NCBI RefSeq assembly: GCF_019904295.1
Contig: NZ_CP065359.1
Location: forward strand, 2,257,001 to 2,321,000
Direction of reading: 5' to 3'
Length of the DNA: 64,000 nt
DNA from: Ruegeria sp. SCSIO 43209
Lineage (GTDB): Bacteria; Pseudomonadota; Alphaproteobacteria; Rhodobacterales; Rhodobacteraceae
A program made the translations under genes and the position numbers. Shown here piece after piece: positions 28,532 through 37,328 of the stretch. Under the pieces are notes generated by a model, which saw only the letters and a program-made list of their open reading frames with translations, did not search any database and was not told the DNA's origin. Position 1 is the stretch's first letter. Each line of letters starts with the position of its first letter.

Positions 28532-29518
28532 CTAAAGCATTGCAGGCACAACCTGATCTGGCGGGCGATGACCGTCTTCGAAGGTCTTGATGTTGATAAT
28601 GACTTTCTCACCCATCTCGATCCGACCCTCAAGCGTAGCCGAGCCCATATGAGGCAGCAGCACCACATTCGGCAATTGCCGGAGGCGTGGGTTCACATCC
28701 GTGCCCTGTTCATAAACATCCAGACCAGCGCCCGCGATCTCACCGGCGCGGATCATGCGTGTCAGGGCGTTCTCATCGACGACTTCACCGCGTGATGTAT
28801 TCACGATCACGGCCGTGGGTTTCATCAATTTCAAACGCCGCGCATTCATCAAATGAAAGGTCGAAGGGGTCGACGGGCAGTTGATCGAGATGACGTCCAT
28901 CCGCGCCACCATCTGATCAAGACTATCCCAGTAGGTCGCCTCCAGTTCCTGTTCAATCTCGGGGCGCAACCGGCGGCGGTTGTGATAGTGAACCTGCATT
29001 CCAAACGCGCTTGCACGTCGCGCAACGGCCTGCCCTATCCGGCCCATCCCAAGAACACCCAAGCGGCGACCACCGACCCGGCCACCCAGCAAGGCCGTCG
29101 GGGCCCAACCGGCCCAATCGCCCTTTTGCATCACACCTAACCCCTCGGGGATACGTCGTGTAACCGCCAGGATCAGAGCCATAGTCATATCTGCAGTATC
29201 GTCAGTCAGTACTCCTGGTGTGTTCGAGACAAGGATCCCGCGCTGCCTCGCCGTCGCCACATCAATATTGTCGACACCGGCACCATAATTGGCGATCAAT
29301 CGCAATTTCTCACCAGCCTGCCCCAGGATACCGCCATCAATTGTATCGGTTATCGTCGGAACCAGCACATCTGCTGTGTTCACTGCCGCCACCAGCTCTT
29401 CGCGAGTCATGGGATCGTCGGTGTCACGCAGTTTTACATCGAAAAGTTCGCTTAGCCGTGTTTCCACCGCTTCGGGCAACCGTCGCGTAACGACAACACT
29501 CAGACGTTCTCTTGGCAC
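28532..29518 (-). CDS. D-isomer-specific 2-hydroxyacid dehydrogenase (glyoxylate/hydroxypyruvate reductase type)
   Basis: 328-aa NAD(P)-dependent enzyme. The nucleotide fold is marked by VLGMGRIGQAVARRA (about 155-170) and the catalytic triad by NTSRGEVVDE (Arg), GLDVYEQ (Glu) and LPHMGSAT (His). This arrangement fits glyoxylate/hydroxypyruvate reductases of the GyaR/GhrB kind. I chose the GTG at 29518, since AGGAGGGTCAAG directly precedes it; an ATG 23 codons upstream adds an unconserved leader. The two-gene unit with the FAD-linked enzyme downstream suggests a glycolate/glyoxylate or serine-related route. Confidence 0.9.
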   Translation of the reverse strand: MPRERLSVVVTRRLPEAVETRLSELFDVKLRDTDDPMTREELVAAVNTADVLVPTITDTIDGGILGQAGEKLRLIANYGAGVDNIDVATARQRGILVSNTPGVLTDDTADMTMALILAVTRRIPEGLGVMQKGDWAGWAPTALLGGRVGGRRLGVLGMGRIGQAVARRASAFGMQVHYHNRRRLRPEIEQELEATYWDSLDQMVARMDVISINCPSTPSTFHLMNARRLKLMKPTAVIVNTSRGEVVDENALTRMIRAGEIAGAGLDVYEQGTDVNPRLRQLPNVVLLPHMGSATLEGRIEMGEKVIINIKTFEDGHRPPDQVVPAML

Positions 29519-29654
29519 CTTGACCCTCCTACCGCTTTGCAAACTGCCGCGCGCCATGGCATCGTGGCGCAGGATTACACGGGGCACAAGAACCCCTTGG
29601 GCATCGTCTCAACCTTTTTTGCATACGATCCACAGGCATAAGAGCAGACAGGCA

Positions 29655-30176
29655 GTGAGTGCTAGTTTTTCAGTGAACCGCCATTTTGTGGTGTTGATAT
29701 CGGTTTTCCTGCTCATGCTCGGCGCAGTGGCCGTGTCCGCGCAGGAAAAACGCGGTCCAGTGACGAATCTACCGCTTCCGCGATATGTCTCGATGAAAGC
29801 CGCCGAGGGTAATGTCCGTCGCGGCCCTTCGCTGACTCACCGAATCGATTGGGTGTTCAAACGCCGTGGCATGCCGCTGCAGATCACGGCCGAATATGGA
29901 AACTGGCGCAAGGTTCAGGATCGAGACGGTGCCGGGGGTTGGGTGCATTACGCGCTGCTTTCAGGTGTGCGGACAGTCCTTATCGAAGCCGACTTGCTGC
30001 CGGTTTACGCGATGCCTGATCCCAAATCGCAGGTGAATGCGCATTTTGAAACCGGCGTCGTCGCCCGGCTTGAAAAGTGCTCACCCGATTGGTGCCGCAT
30101 TTCTGCAGGCGGCTATCGCGGCTGGACCCTGAAAAGCAATCTTTGGGGGGTCGACCCCACCGAGATTCGGGAATGA
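29655..30176 (+). CDS. Exported bacterial SH3-domain protein
   Basis: About 173 aa with an N-terminal membrane/signal helix (VVLISVFLLMLGAVAVSAQ), then the SH3-like segment EGNVRRGPSLTHRIDWVFKRRGMPLQI and a repeated second one containing GWTLKSNLWGV. Paired DUF1058/SH3-type domains occur in small periplasmic proteins thought to bind peptidoglycan or metal. The start is uncertain: GTG at 29655 is the first reasonable codon and gives a complete signal peptide; no strong ribosome site is visible. It points toward ferritin, with 27 nt between stops. Confidence 0.75.
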   Translation: MSASFSVNRHFVVLISVFLLMLGAVAVSAQEKRGPVTNLPLPRYVSMKAAEGNVRRGPSLTHRIDWVFKRRGMPLQITAEYGNWRKVQDRDGAGGWVHYALLSGVRTVLIEADLLPVYAMPDPKSQVNAHFETGVVARLEKCSPDWCRISAGGYRGWTLKSNLWGVDPTEIRE

Positions 30177-30203
30177 CGTGCATGCGCGACAGCGCCGACT
30201 GAG

Positions 30204-30713
30204 CTACTCCGCGCCTGCAGCGCTGCCGCGTTTGGCCAGTTCCTGATCCAACAACAGCAGGTTCCATCGGTCCCCGCTGGCCGCCTTGGCCTTATCCAGG
30301 ATCGATGTGAACAGGTCTTCTTCCTCTATCTGTTCGGCCAGGAACCAGTTCAGCATATTCTGTGTGCTGTATTCTTTGACCTCATGCGCCAGCTCAAACA
30401 ACGCGTTGATCTGGCCCGTCACGGTTTGCTCCTGCGCCAGCGCCTGCTCCAGTACATCAACGGGTGATTCATAGTCCGTTTGCGGTTTTGCGATGCCGTC
30501 GAGATTTACCCTCCCACCCCGCTTGGCGATAAAGTCGAAGATACGCATTGCATGGGTTTCCTCTTCGGCAGAATGCCCCCGAAACCAACTGGCGAATCCA
30601 GGCAGATCCTGCGCCTCAAAATAAGCCGACATCGCCAAGTAGGTGTACGAAGCGTGGAGCTCATTGTTGATCTGCTTATTCAATGCTTCTGCAACTTGCG
30701 GGTTCAGTTTCAT
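30204..30713 (-). CDS. Ferritin
   Basis: 169-aa non-haem iron-storage protein (FtnA-like). The four-helix bundle contains the ferroxidase ligands: Glu18 in NNELHASYTYLAMSAYFE, the SAEEETHAM cluster near residue 50, and EQIEEEDLF on the last long helix. AAAAAGGAGCGAGCA upstream of the ATG is a good ribosome site. It would oxidise ferrous iron and store it in a 24-subunit shell. Length and residues are normal. The 370-bp region upstream is AT-rich and may hold iron-dependent control, but no clear Irr or Fur box was read. Confidence 0.92.
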   Translation of the reverse strand: MKLNPQVAEALNKQINNELHASYTYLAMSAYFEAQDLPGFASWFRGHSAEEETHAMRIFDFIAKRGGRVNLDGIAKPQTDYESPVDVLEQALAQEQTVTGQINALFELAHEVKEYSTQNMLNWFLAEQIEEEDLFTSILDKAKAASGDRWNLLLLDQELAKRGSAAGAE

Positions 30714-31083
30714 TGCTCGCTCCTTTTTCGTGCTGGTTAGCGGACTTTATCTAGCTAGGTCCGAAGCCAAAGACATTCAACTGATAAAGGTAATTTTTAT
30801 CGCTATTAATCAATAATTTAATCCAATTCTTGTGCTATTGAAACGCAGTCGCAGGAACGAGCGTTGTGGCGCATTGCGGATTGTATCTCGCGACCGCAAA
30901 ACCAAGGATTGCCAGTTGGATTTTCGTTTTAGAGATCTAGCTTCGCCTCAAACAATCGCCTGACCAATACTCGACCATCCCGACGATCCAACCGCCATCA
31001 GACTAAATTGCATATCCACATCAAAATTGTCCAAAAAAGCCCTTGAACCCTGAAAGCAACAGTCGTAGATAGCCGCTCACCGT
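30714..31083. other. Intergenic region upstream of ferritin, before tRNA-Gln
   Basis: Contains the leftward ferritin promoter, most likely in the AT-rich part 30770-30840 (runs such as AATTTTTATCGCTATTAATC). No coding frame of note and no hairpin of terminator type was found; the last 100 bp before the tRNA likely hold its promoter. Confidence 0.5.
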
Positions 31084-31159
31084 TGGGGTGTAGCCAAGTG
31101 GTAAGGCAGCGGTTTTTGGTACCGTGTATCGTAGGTTCGAATCCTACCACCCCAGCCAT
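31084..31159 (+). tRNA. tRNA-Gln (anticodon UUG)
   Basis: Acceptor stem TGGGGTG (31084-31090) pairs with CACCCCA (31149-31155), discriminator G and encoded CCA follow. The anticodon stem GCGGT/ACCGT encloses loop TTTTGGT, reading UUG for glutamine CAA codons. The T arm shows GGTTCGAATCC. All cloverleaf parts are present, so the gene is intact. A recombinase-type relic begins about 180 nt downstream. Confidence 0.95.
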
Positions 31160-31176
31160 GATTTCCCGGAAATCAC
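31160..31176. repeat. Perfect inverted repeat right after the tRNA
   Basis: T-GATTTCC then C then GGAAATC-A: 8-bp arms with a single centre base, beginning at the base after the tRNA CCA. A second small hairpin (GTGGTCG/CGACCAC, 31265-31283) follows. Neither has a T-run suited to termination. Confidence 0.5.
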
Positions 31177-31340
31177 ACACCGAGAAGTTGCACGCCGATT
31201 ATAGCGTGTTTTCAGCGACTTAAGATCCAGCAATTTCAACTGAGACCCGAGCGTGTGCGCAACAGTGGTCGATTTCCGACCACAGTCCCAAGTCGCGATT
31301 CCGACGGTACGAGTTTGGTGTGTTTCGGAGAGGCGGCAGA

Positions 31341-31823
31341 TCAGAGGGCAGAGAAGCGCTTGTGTTGATCTGACCAGATCGCCGGGAAACCCGACCTGAT
31401 CTGGTAGTCCATTGTCAGGCCATCAATTTGTTCGCCTGAATCGATGGCATCCAGAGCATCAGGAACCAGCATGGCCAGATCGACCACATACTGCACCCGG
31501 CGTTTGGAGCTACCTTCTTCTTGAACGATTTCTGAGAAAGCTCTGCCATCATTGATCATCGCCAACCACCGGCGCGCCTTCACAATCCGATAGACTGTGC
31601 TTTTGTCAGATCCTGATCGCTCAACAGTATGTCCTGACTTGCGCATCATCGAAATCGCTGCGCGTGCTGAATGCGGTTGTTAGCCAAAGGCGTTCCGCAT
31701 CTGCGCAATCGTGGCACCTGCCTTGCGGCACAGCTGTTTCTGTAATTGTTGCTTACGCGTCAGTTTGTTTCGCGCGGATTTGGCAGGCGATTTATTGATT
31801 TCTGTATCGGATGAAGTTGTCAT
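31341..31823 (-). pseudogene. Decayed DUF3489 gene fused to a recombinase-type C-terminal remnant
   Basis: Reading from the ATG at 31823, the frame gives 47 codons including the DUF3489-like KLTRKQQLQKQLCRKAGATI and AQMRNAFG, then a TAA at 31682-31680, and continues in the same frame with QPHSARAAISMMRKSGHTVERS. The family normally has Trp at the stop position (FGWQ.H). After TVYRIV the frame changes character to ARRWLAMINDG..., which resembles the C-terminal tail of large serine recombinases. DUF3489 genes are often next to such recombinases, so this looks like a deletion fusion of the two, plus a nonsense change. Both are inferred from memory of the families. Confidence 0.65.
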
Positions 31824-32226
31824 TTATGTCTCCACTCTAAGGACACAGGCTGATCCTGCGCCCTGTACTGAGCGGAACCCGGCTGTTCCGGGCAAATATT
31901 GGCGATTTCTGTACCGCTTTCTTACGGACCAAAGTCCAGACAATTTCGGCAGATAGAGCCACTACCGCCATTAGTCACTTTATGAGTTCTAGCTAATGCA
32001 GCAAATTGGCCACCAAACTGCCGTTCGCTGCATCAGCAACACTGCGCCTCATGAGCGGCGGCTATGCGCGGCAGGCAGACTCTGCAAGTCTGCAATGTCC
32101 ACCCTCAATCCACAAACGACGTAGTCCGGTACTATCGCCGATTTTATCGACATCTTACGCTTTCAAAGCGGAACTATTTGAATAGATTTTGACGCTCGTT
32201 TCGAGGCAATAGTCGCGAAACGTTCG
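31824..32226. other. Noncoding/decayed stretch, 403 bp
   Basis: No gene recognised. Frames are short and lack ribosome sites. The stretch around 32030-32110 has GC-rich short tracts (GGCGGCTATGCGCGGCAGGC) set among AT-rich DNA, resembling decayed coding DNA, but I cannot name a parent. Confidence 0.4.
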
Positions 32227-33567
32227 TCAGTATCTACTTAACGTCTCCAGTATTATATTCCGCGTATTGATGTCGTTGTGGAAAATTCTATCGGCGAGAA
32301 ACTCGGATGGAAACTCAGGCCATGTCCTGCGCATTTCAGCAACGAGCCGTCTTGCTTCTTCTGAATTTCCCAACTGATCGTGCGCAACGGCTTGGAACAA
32401 GAGCGAAGGAGCACTTACTGGCGCTCCAGCAGCTGGCGCTCCCTGAAAAGCTTCAACAACATTTTCGTAGTTCCCGAGCATAAGTTGCGAGACGCCCCAG
32501 ATGTTTCTCGCACCAAACCTCCCGGATCCTGATTTGGGTCTATCCGGGTTGCTAACCTCGGCAGAAAATTCCGGGGCGTTAGCCAAGATGGCGGTGATAC
32601 CTGCAAGGTCGAGAATATGGCCATCATTCGGCGCCAGCTCGACCGACATCCTTGCGTATTTCAATGCCTCGTTTGGCTGGTTTTTGACAGCCAGCACCCA
32701 ACCATTTGCGCTGTTTGCCCAGGCGTCGGCCGGGGACAATTGAAGCGCTTTTTCAGACATTTCTGAAGCTTGATTGGAGAAATCATCCCTTTGTGATTCA
32801 TCCGGCGACAACACCGCCAAGATCGCCAGGACCTGCGCTGATCCGGCATAGCCGTCGGACAGAGCCGGGTCGAGTTCCATCGCGTGCTGGAACATTCCTA
32901 GTGCTATCTGCTGACGTTTGACATCAAAAACGGGAAAAAACATGCCTCGGGCTTGGTCTGCAATGTTGGCCGCCTGGAGTCTCGTCAATGATTGTTCACC
33001 AAGCGCCACGCGTTCTGCTTTCTCGATGGATCGAGTTGTCGGCACAACCTCCCTGTTATCCTGGCTCATCCAGATGCCAAGCACAGCGACTAATGCAACA
33101 ACACCTAGTCCAGCAGGCAGCAGTTGCCGCGAACGCCAACGGCCAACTGGATTGTCGCTCTTCAGTTCACTTGATGTACGGTCTTCGATTGTAGATTCGT
33201 ATGAAAACCGCGGCTTGTATCCGCCGGGATCAACAAAAATGCGAACCCCGTTGCCGTCCCAGTGATCTTCGTAGAACTGATGTAAAAGGCGACGCAGTCG
33301 CCTAGCCTCAACGCGAACCAGGTTTTGACCACCAGTACCATCTATGCGCCGCCCATAGACCTCAACAGCGATAGCTTTGCCTCTAATCTGAGCGCTTCGA
33401 CCAGATAGAGTTTCCTCGACTATATAGGTGAGAAACTGCGTGAGTCGGGGTGAAGCTTGAAACCCGTCGCTTGATACAATTCGACTCAGAGCTTCCCGGA
33501 TGAGTTCCGGAGAAGGTTGGCCAACTTGTTGATTTATTGGCAAATCGTTTGACTTGTTCAATGTCAA
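32227..33567 (-). CDS. Membrane-anchored regulator-like protein with winged-helix-like N-terminus and TPRs
   Basis: 446-aa protein. The N-terminal 120 residues hold a pattern seen in many alphaproteobacterial signalling proteins (SPRLTQFLTYIVEETLSGR, IRGKAIAVEVYGRR, LVRVEARRLRRLLHQFYE and a GGYKPRF end), a predicted DNA-binding or effector winged-helix-like domain. A single membrane helix follows (about 149-168, LLPAGLGVVALVAVLGIWM), then TPR-like helices (MELDPALSDGYAGSAQ; AWANSANGWVLAVKNQPNEALKYARMSVELAPNDG). The likely start is a TTG at 33567 preceded by GGGGGTAAG. It is divergent, 72 nt from the small ORF that opens the metallo-hydrolase/CobW cluster, so it could control it. Confidence 0.7.
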   Translation of the reverse strand: MTLNKSNDLPINQQVGQPSPELIREALSRIVSSDGFQASPRLTQFLTYIVEETLSGRSAQIRGKAIAVEVYGRRIDGTGGQNLVRVEARRLRRLLHQFYEDHWDGNGVRIFVDPGGYKPRFSYESTIEDRTSSELKSDNPVGRWRSRQLLPAGLGVVALVAVLGIWMSQDNREVVPTTRSIEKAERVALGEQSLTRLQAANIADQARGMFFPVFDVKRQQIALGMFQHAMELDPALSDGYAGSAQVLAILAVLSPDESQRDDFSNQASEMSEKALQLSPADAWANSANGWVLAVKNQPNEALKYARMSVELAPNDGHILDLAGITAILANAPEFSAEVSNPDRPKSGSGRFGARNIWGVSQLMLGNYENVVEAFQGAPAAGAPVSAPSLLFQAVAHDQLGNSEEARRLVAEMRRTWPEFPSEFLADRIFHNDINTRNIILETLSRY

Positions 33568-33639
33568 CTTACCCCCAACTCACGGTGACTCACTTGGCCT
33601 TTGCGGTCAACCGCACTCATCTTGATTTGAGAATAGATA

Positions 33640-33879
33640 GTGGGTGTCGGGATTTTTCCAGTGACGGTGGACCTGATTGAAGAGATTCCGGAACTTTCTG
33701 ATGTGCTCTCGAGGCGCATCGAAACGGATGCACTACTCGGCGAGGTCATCGAGGACCTGAATAAAGCATCTGCGTTTTCGAAAGACGCATCGATCACGGC
33801 CTCAGAGCGCGCCGAATGGGCCCACATCAAATCTGAACTCATCAACGAGCTTCGCCGGATGTTGAAGCGCAACCTGTGA
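33640..33879 (+). CDS. Small protein of unknown function
   Basis: 79-aa acidic, mostly helical protein without signal peptide or cysteines (LIEEIPELSDVLSRRIETDALL ... LINELRRMLKRNL). The GTG at 33640 is used; a second GTG at 33661 is also possible, since no strong ribosome site marks either. It stops 24 nt before the Tat-exported hydrolase and probably shares its message. No family recognised. Confidence 0.5.
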   Translation: MGVGIFPVTVDLIEEIPELSDVLSRRIETDALLGEVIEDLNKASAFSKDASITASERAEWAHIKSELINELRRMLKRNL

Positions 33880-33903
33880 GATACTCTAACTGAGGACCAA
33901 TCC

Positions 33904-35370
33904 ATGACCAAGGAAGACAATAGAAAAGACCAGGACGACAAACAGGTTCAGGCGTCAGATCAAATTGAAGACCCGTCGCGGCGGAGTGTTCTAAAGGGCT
34001 TGGCCACTGGAGCGGCTGCCACAGGGGCGGCTGGGTTTGCGGCAGGAACTGCCGAGGCCCACGAAGGAGGCGGCCCACTAGGAGAAACACTCAAGAACCC
34101 ATATGGTGGTCGACCCGCAGGTGGCATATCATTGCCGGATTACTTCCGTCCTACGAAGTACATGACCGGTTCAAATGCGAACTATTTTCCGCTTAGTGAG
34201 GAGTTGGGGCCAGATGAGATGCGCATCTCATTCTGCGGCTCAACACCATATCCGCCGCGCGAAGATCAGGCGGGTACTTGTATCATGGTGGAGTTGGGGA
34301 ATGGAAAACGGTTCTTCTTCGACTTTGGGTCCGGTTGTGTCCGCAACATCATTGCGATGCAAGTGCCTGGGCAGTTGATCAACGACATCTTCATCTCTCA
34401 CCTGCATGTCGACCATTATGCTGACATTCCGTATATTTACCCCTTCCGTGCCTGGTCGGGTGGCTACACGCCACTACGCATCCATGGGCCGTCAGGTCGA
34501 ACGCCCGAGCTTGGCACAGCCGGAATGGTCAAAGGCATGCAACAGATGCTCAAATGGCATCTGGAGGCCTTTGATGTTTTCCCGATTGGGGACGGCTACG
34601 AGATCGAAGTCAATGAATTCGATTTCCGCCAAGAAGGTGGTATTGTTTATGACGAAGACGGGGTGACTGTTCGGTCTTGGCCGCGAAGTCATGCCAAGGA
34701 CGGTGCGGTTGGTTATCGGCTCGATTGGAATGGTCTGAGCTTTGTTTGGACCGGCGATGGTCGCCCAGATGAGCTTTCACGAAAATACGGCGAAGGCGTT
34801 GATGTCTTTGTAACCGAAATGTCGGGGCAGGATATTGGTCAGTTGATGACCTACAAATACGGTATCCCACAAGATCTCTTTAACTACACTATCGATACGC
34901 ATCACACCTCCCACTATGCCGTGGGTAAGCTCTTTGCTGACACAAGGCCGCGTTTGGGAATGGTGACACACTATACCCAGGATGAAGACATCGACGCTGA
35001 AATGCTGGCTGGTATTCGCGCCCACTATGACGGTCTGTTCCAATGGGGTCTCGATGTAGCCGTTGTGAACGTGACCAAGGATGCAATCTGGTACAGGAAA
35101 GCTGCACTGCCCGGAAAATCCGGTACAGTGCCACCATTTCGTGAACTGGCTGCGGCGGCCGAGGCCGGGCGTATTGAGCTTCCGGATGAAATCACATTAC
35201 CGAACCCAAGACTCACTCGCGCAGACCAGCAAGATCAGAAGTATCGAGATATGGAGATCGATCCACGCGAATACTACCCAACTGACGTTTTCCGAGCACC
35301 CGGCGGAGACTGGCCGCAGGACTTTACCATCAAAGTTTCGGATGTAATCGGCTCGCGTGATGAAGACTGA
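33904..35370 (+). CDS. Tat-exported metallo-beta-lactamase-fold hydrolase
   Basis: 488-aa protein. A twin-arginine signal lies at residues 25-50: SRRSVLKGLATGAAATGAA, with cut likely after GTAEA, so it is exported folded, with metals already bound. The MBL signature HLHVDH is at residues 166-171, followed by DGRPDE and a later MVTHYTQD and THHTSHYA that supply metal ligands. Its overall form (about 490 aa, long N- and C-terminal additions such as PREYYPTDVFRAPGGDWP) is close to a family some annotations link to guanitoxin biosynthesis (GntH); I cannot check that. A GAGGACC ribosome site precedes the ATG. The following gene encodes a CobW GTPase, which could load its metal. Confidence 0.82.
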   Translation: MTKEDNRKDQDDKQVQASDQIEDPSRRSVLKGLATGAAATGAAGFAAGTAEAHEGGGPLGETLKNPYGGRPAGGISLPDYFRPTKYMTGSNANYFPLSEELGPDEMRISFCGSTPYPPREDQAGTCIMVELGNGKRFFFDFGSGCVRNIIAMQVPGQLINDIFISHLHVDHYADIPYIYPFRAWSGGYTPLRIHGPSGRTPELGTAGMVKGMQQMLKWHLEAFDVFPIGDGYEIEVNEFDFRQEGGIVYDEDGVTVRSWPRSHAKDGAVGYRLDWNGLSFVWTGDGRPDELSRKYGEGVDVFVTEMSGQDIGQLMTYKYGIPQDLFNYTIDTHHTSHYAVGKLFADTRPRLGMVTHYTQDEDIDAEMLAGIRAHYDGLFQWGLDVAVVNVTKDAIWYRKAALPGKSGTVPPFRELAAAAEAGRIELPDEITLPNPRLTRADQQDQKYRDMEIDPREYYPTDVFRAPGGDWPQDFTIKVSDVIGSRDED

Positions 35371-35384
35371 GAGGAGATCGAACA

Positions 35385-36365
35385 ATGATTGAATTTGGTT
35401 CGACTTCTGCGATCCCTGTTACGATCCTTACCGGCTTTCTTGGAGCCGGTAAGACGACACTTTTGAACCGGATCCTTACCGGCAATCACGGATTGCGAGT
35501 GGCAGTTCTGGTGAATGACTTTGGATCAATAAACGTAGACGCCGACTTGGTGGTTGGCCTCGAAGATGATGTGATGAGCTTGGCTAATGGGTGCGTTTGC
35601 TGCTCGATACGAGATGATTTGATCGAAACGGTAGAAGCTGTTCTCGCTCGGCCTGAGAAACCGGAATACATCGTCCTTGAAGCAAGCGGAGTGTCGGATC
35701 CATCGTCAATCGCGATGACGTTTACGGATCAACGGTTCCGGGACATGATCCGCTTGGACAGCCTTATGTGTCTTGTCGATGCGGAACAGCTATTTGCTGC
35801 GCCAGAACAAATGGAACTGAAGCTTCGTCAAATTGCGTTCTCGGACATGATTATTTTGAACAAGGTTGATCTTGTCGACAGGGCCACAGTTCAGAAGGTG
35901 CACGACTGGCTTGGCTCTCGCTTCCGTCGCTATCGTCTTGTCGAAGCTGTAAACGCAGACGTCCCTCTGGACATACTTCTTTCAGTCGGTCGCTTTGCCG
36001 CCGAACAGCTCGAAACAGAAATACCCGATCATCACGAACATGGGCCAGATTGTGGTTGCCACCACTCTGATCACTCAGACAGCTTCTCAACAACTATGAT
36101 GAAAGCTGAACGCCCAATAAGCCTGTCTTCCCTCCGGAGTGCAATTCGGAAGCTTCCGGGCGACGTTTATCGCCTCAAGGGTTTTGTTTTCAGCGAGGAG
36201 GATCCAGATCATCGCATTCTTGTTCAGGTGGTTGGAAAACGAATGGACATCGCACGGGATGGTGCTTGGGGTGACCGCAAACCCGAAACAAGGCTTGTCG
36301 CAATAGGCGCACCGGGGGCGCTCTCCGAGGATGTGCTTTCGGACACGCTTATGGAGACAGTCTGA
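35385..36365 (+). CDS. CobW/COG0523 family GTPase, likely metal chaperone
   Basis: 326-aa GTPase. It shows the P-loop GFLGAGKTTLL (residues 17-27), the family's CXCC motif at Cys70-Cys73 (NGCVCCSI), NKVD for guanine specificity, a CobW C-terminal domain (KGFVFSEEDPDHRILVQVVGK) and a histidine-rich linker (DHHEHGPDCGCHHSDHSD, about 216-233) typical of zinc-handling members. It would bind and transfer Zn2+ (or Fe) to a client enzyme. It starts 14 nt after the MBL-fold gene, so the MBL enzyme is the natural client; that is an inference. A GGAGATC ribosome site is present. Confidence 0.92.
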   Translation: MIEFGSTSAIPVTILTGFLGAGKTTLLNRILTGNHGLRVAVLVNDFGSINVDADLVVGLEDDVMSLANGCVCCSIRDDLIETVEAVLARPEKPEYIVLEASGVSDPSSIAMTFTDQRFRDMIRLDSLMCLVDAEQLFAAPEQMELKLRQIAFSDMIILNKVDLVDRATVQKVHDWLGSRFRRYRLVEAVNADVPLDILLSVGRFAAEQLETEIPDHHEHGPDCGCHHSDHSDSFSTTMMKAERPISLSSLRSAIRKLPGDVYRLKGFVFSEEDPDHRILVQVVGKRMDIARDGAWGDRKPETRLVAIGAPGALSEDVLSDTLMETV

Positions 36366-36530
36366 AAGCCAGTTTCGACCAAGTATTTTGGCTAAAAGTC
36401 AACCAGGTTGGATAAATTCATCCAGTTCGGCGGCGGCGGACTGTGAGTGCGCCATTGACGTCATTGCCAATCTGGCGATTTCAAGTGCAAGCCACCCATG
36501 AGAAAACGGCCAACTGAAAGGAGACCGCCT

Positions 36531-37328
36531 ATGAACCTAAGTTTGCTACGCTGCTCCATACTTGCCGGGATTGGTGCCCTTTCTGGTACTGCGTGGGCAG
36601 AGTCCCAGGAAGAAGAACTAGCAAAGCAACTTGCTAACCCAGTGGCTGCTCTCATTAGTGTGCCATTCCAGCTGAATTATGATCAGAATTTGGGTGCCGA
36701 CGGAAATGGTTCGCGTTGGATATTGAACGTACAACCGGTTATTCCGTTTGAGCTTACGGACGATTGGAACCTCATATCCCGAACAATTCTCCCAATTGCC
36801 TCTATAGATGGTAGCTTTCCGGGTTCTGGATCCGAGAATGGGCTAGGAGATACTGTTCAAAGCTTATTTCTTTCGCCCAAAAAACCAAGTGCGGGCGGTT
36901 GGATCTGGGGGGCTGGACCTGTTTTTCTGCTGCCAACGTCGACAGATAACAGCTTAGGTCTCGGAGCGTGGGGTGCAGGAGTTACCGGCGTGGCACTCAA
37001 ACAGCAGGGTCCGTGGACATATGGTGGCCTGACAAATCACATCTGGGACATTGATGGTGATACCGACATCAGTCAGACGTTCTTACAGCCATTTATTTCC
37101 TACACAAATTCGAACGCGTGGACGTTCACGATTAACACTGAGTCCACCTACGATTGGGAAAACAAACAATGGTCTGTGCCAATCAACGGTGTTGTCACCA
37201 AAGTTACCCAACTCGGGGATCAACTTATCAGCGTAGGCGGGGGGATACGCTATTCGGCCGACGGCCCCGATAATGGGCCCGAAGGTTGGGGCGTGAGACT
37301 TGTAGCTACCTTGCTGTTTCCCAAATAG
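36531..37328 (+). CDS. Exported protein of probable outer-membrane/periplasmic beta type
   Basis: 265-aa protein with signal peptide (LLRCSILAGIGALSGTAWA, cut before ESQEEE). The mature part has alternating aromatic-glycine strands (GAGPVFLLPTSTDNSLGLGAWG; VGGGIRYSADGPDNG ... VRLVATLLFP) and ends in a hydrophobic strand, a pattern seen in outer-membrane or neuromedin-U-like beta proteins. The ATG at 36531 has GAAAGGAG upstream; a 165-nt gap follows cobW. Identity beyond a beta-rich secreted protein is not readable, but it may be the surface partner of the MBL cluster. Confidence 0.68.
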   Translation: MNLSLLRCSILAGIGALSGTAWAESQEEELAKQLANPVAALISVPFQLNYDQNLGADGNGSRWILNVQPVIPFELTDDWNLISRTILPIASIDGSFPGSGSENGLGDTVQSLFLSPKKPSAGGWIWGAGPVFLLPTSTDNSLGLGAWGAGVTGVALKQQGPWTYGGLTNHIWDIDGDTDISQTFLQPFISYTNSNAWTFTINTESTYDWENKQWSVPINGVVTKVTQLGDQLISVGGGIRYSADGPDNGPEGWGVRLVATLLFPK

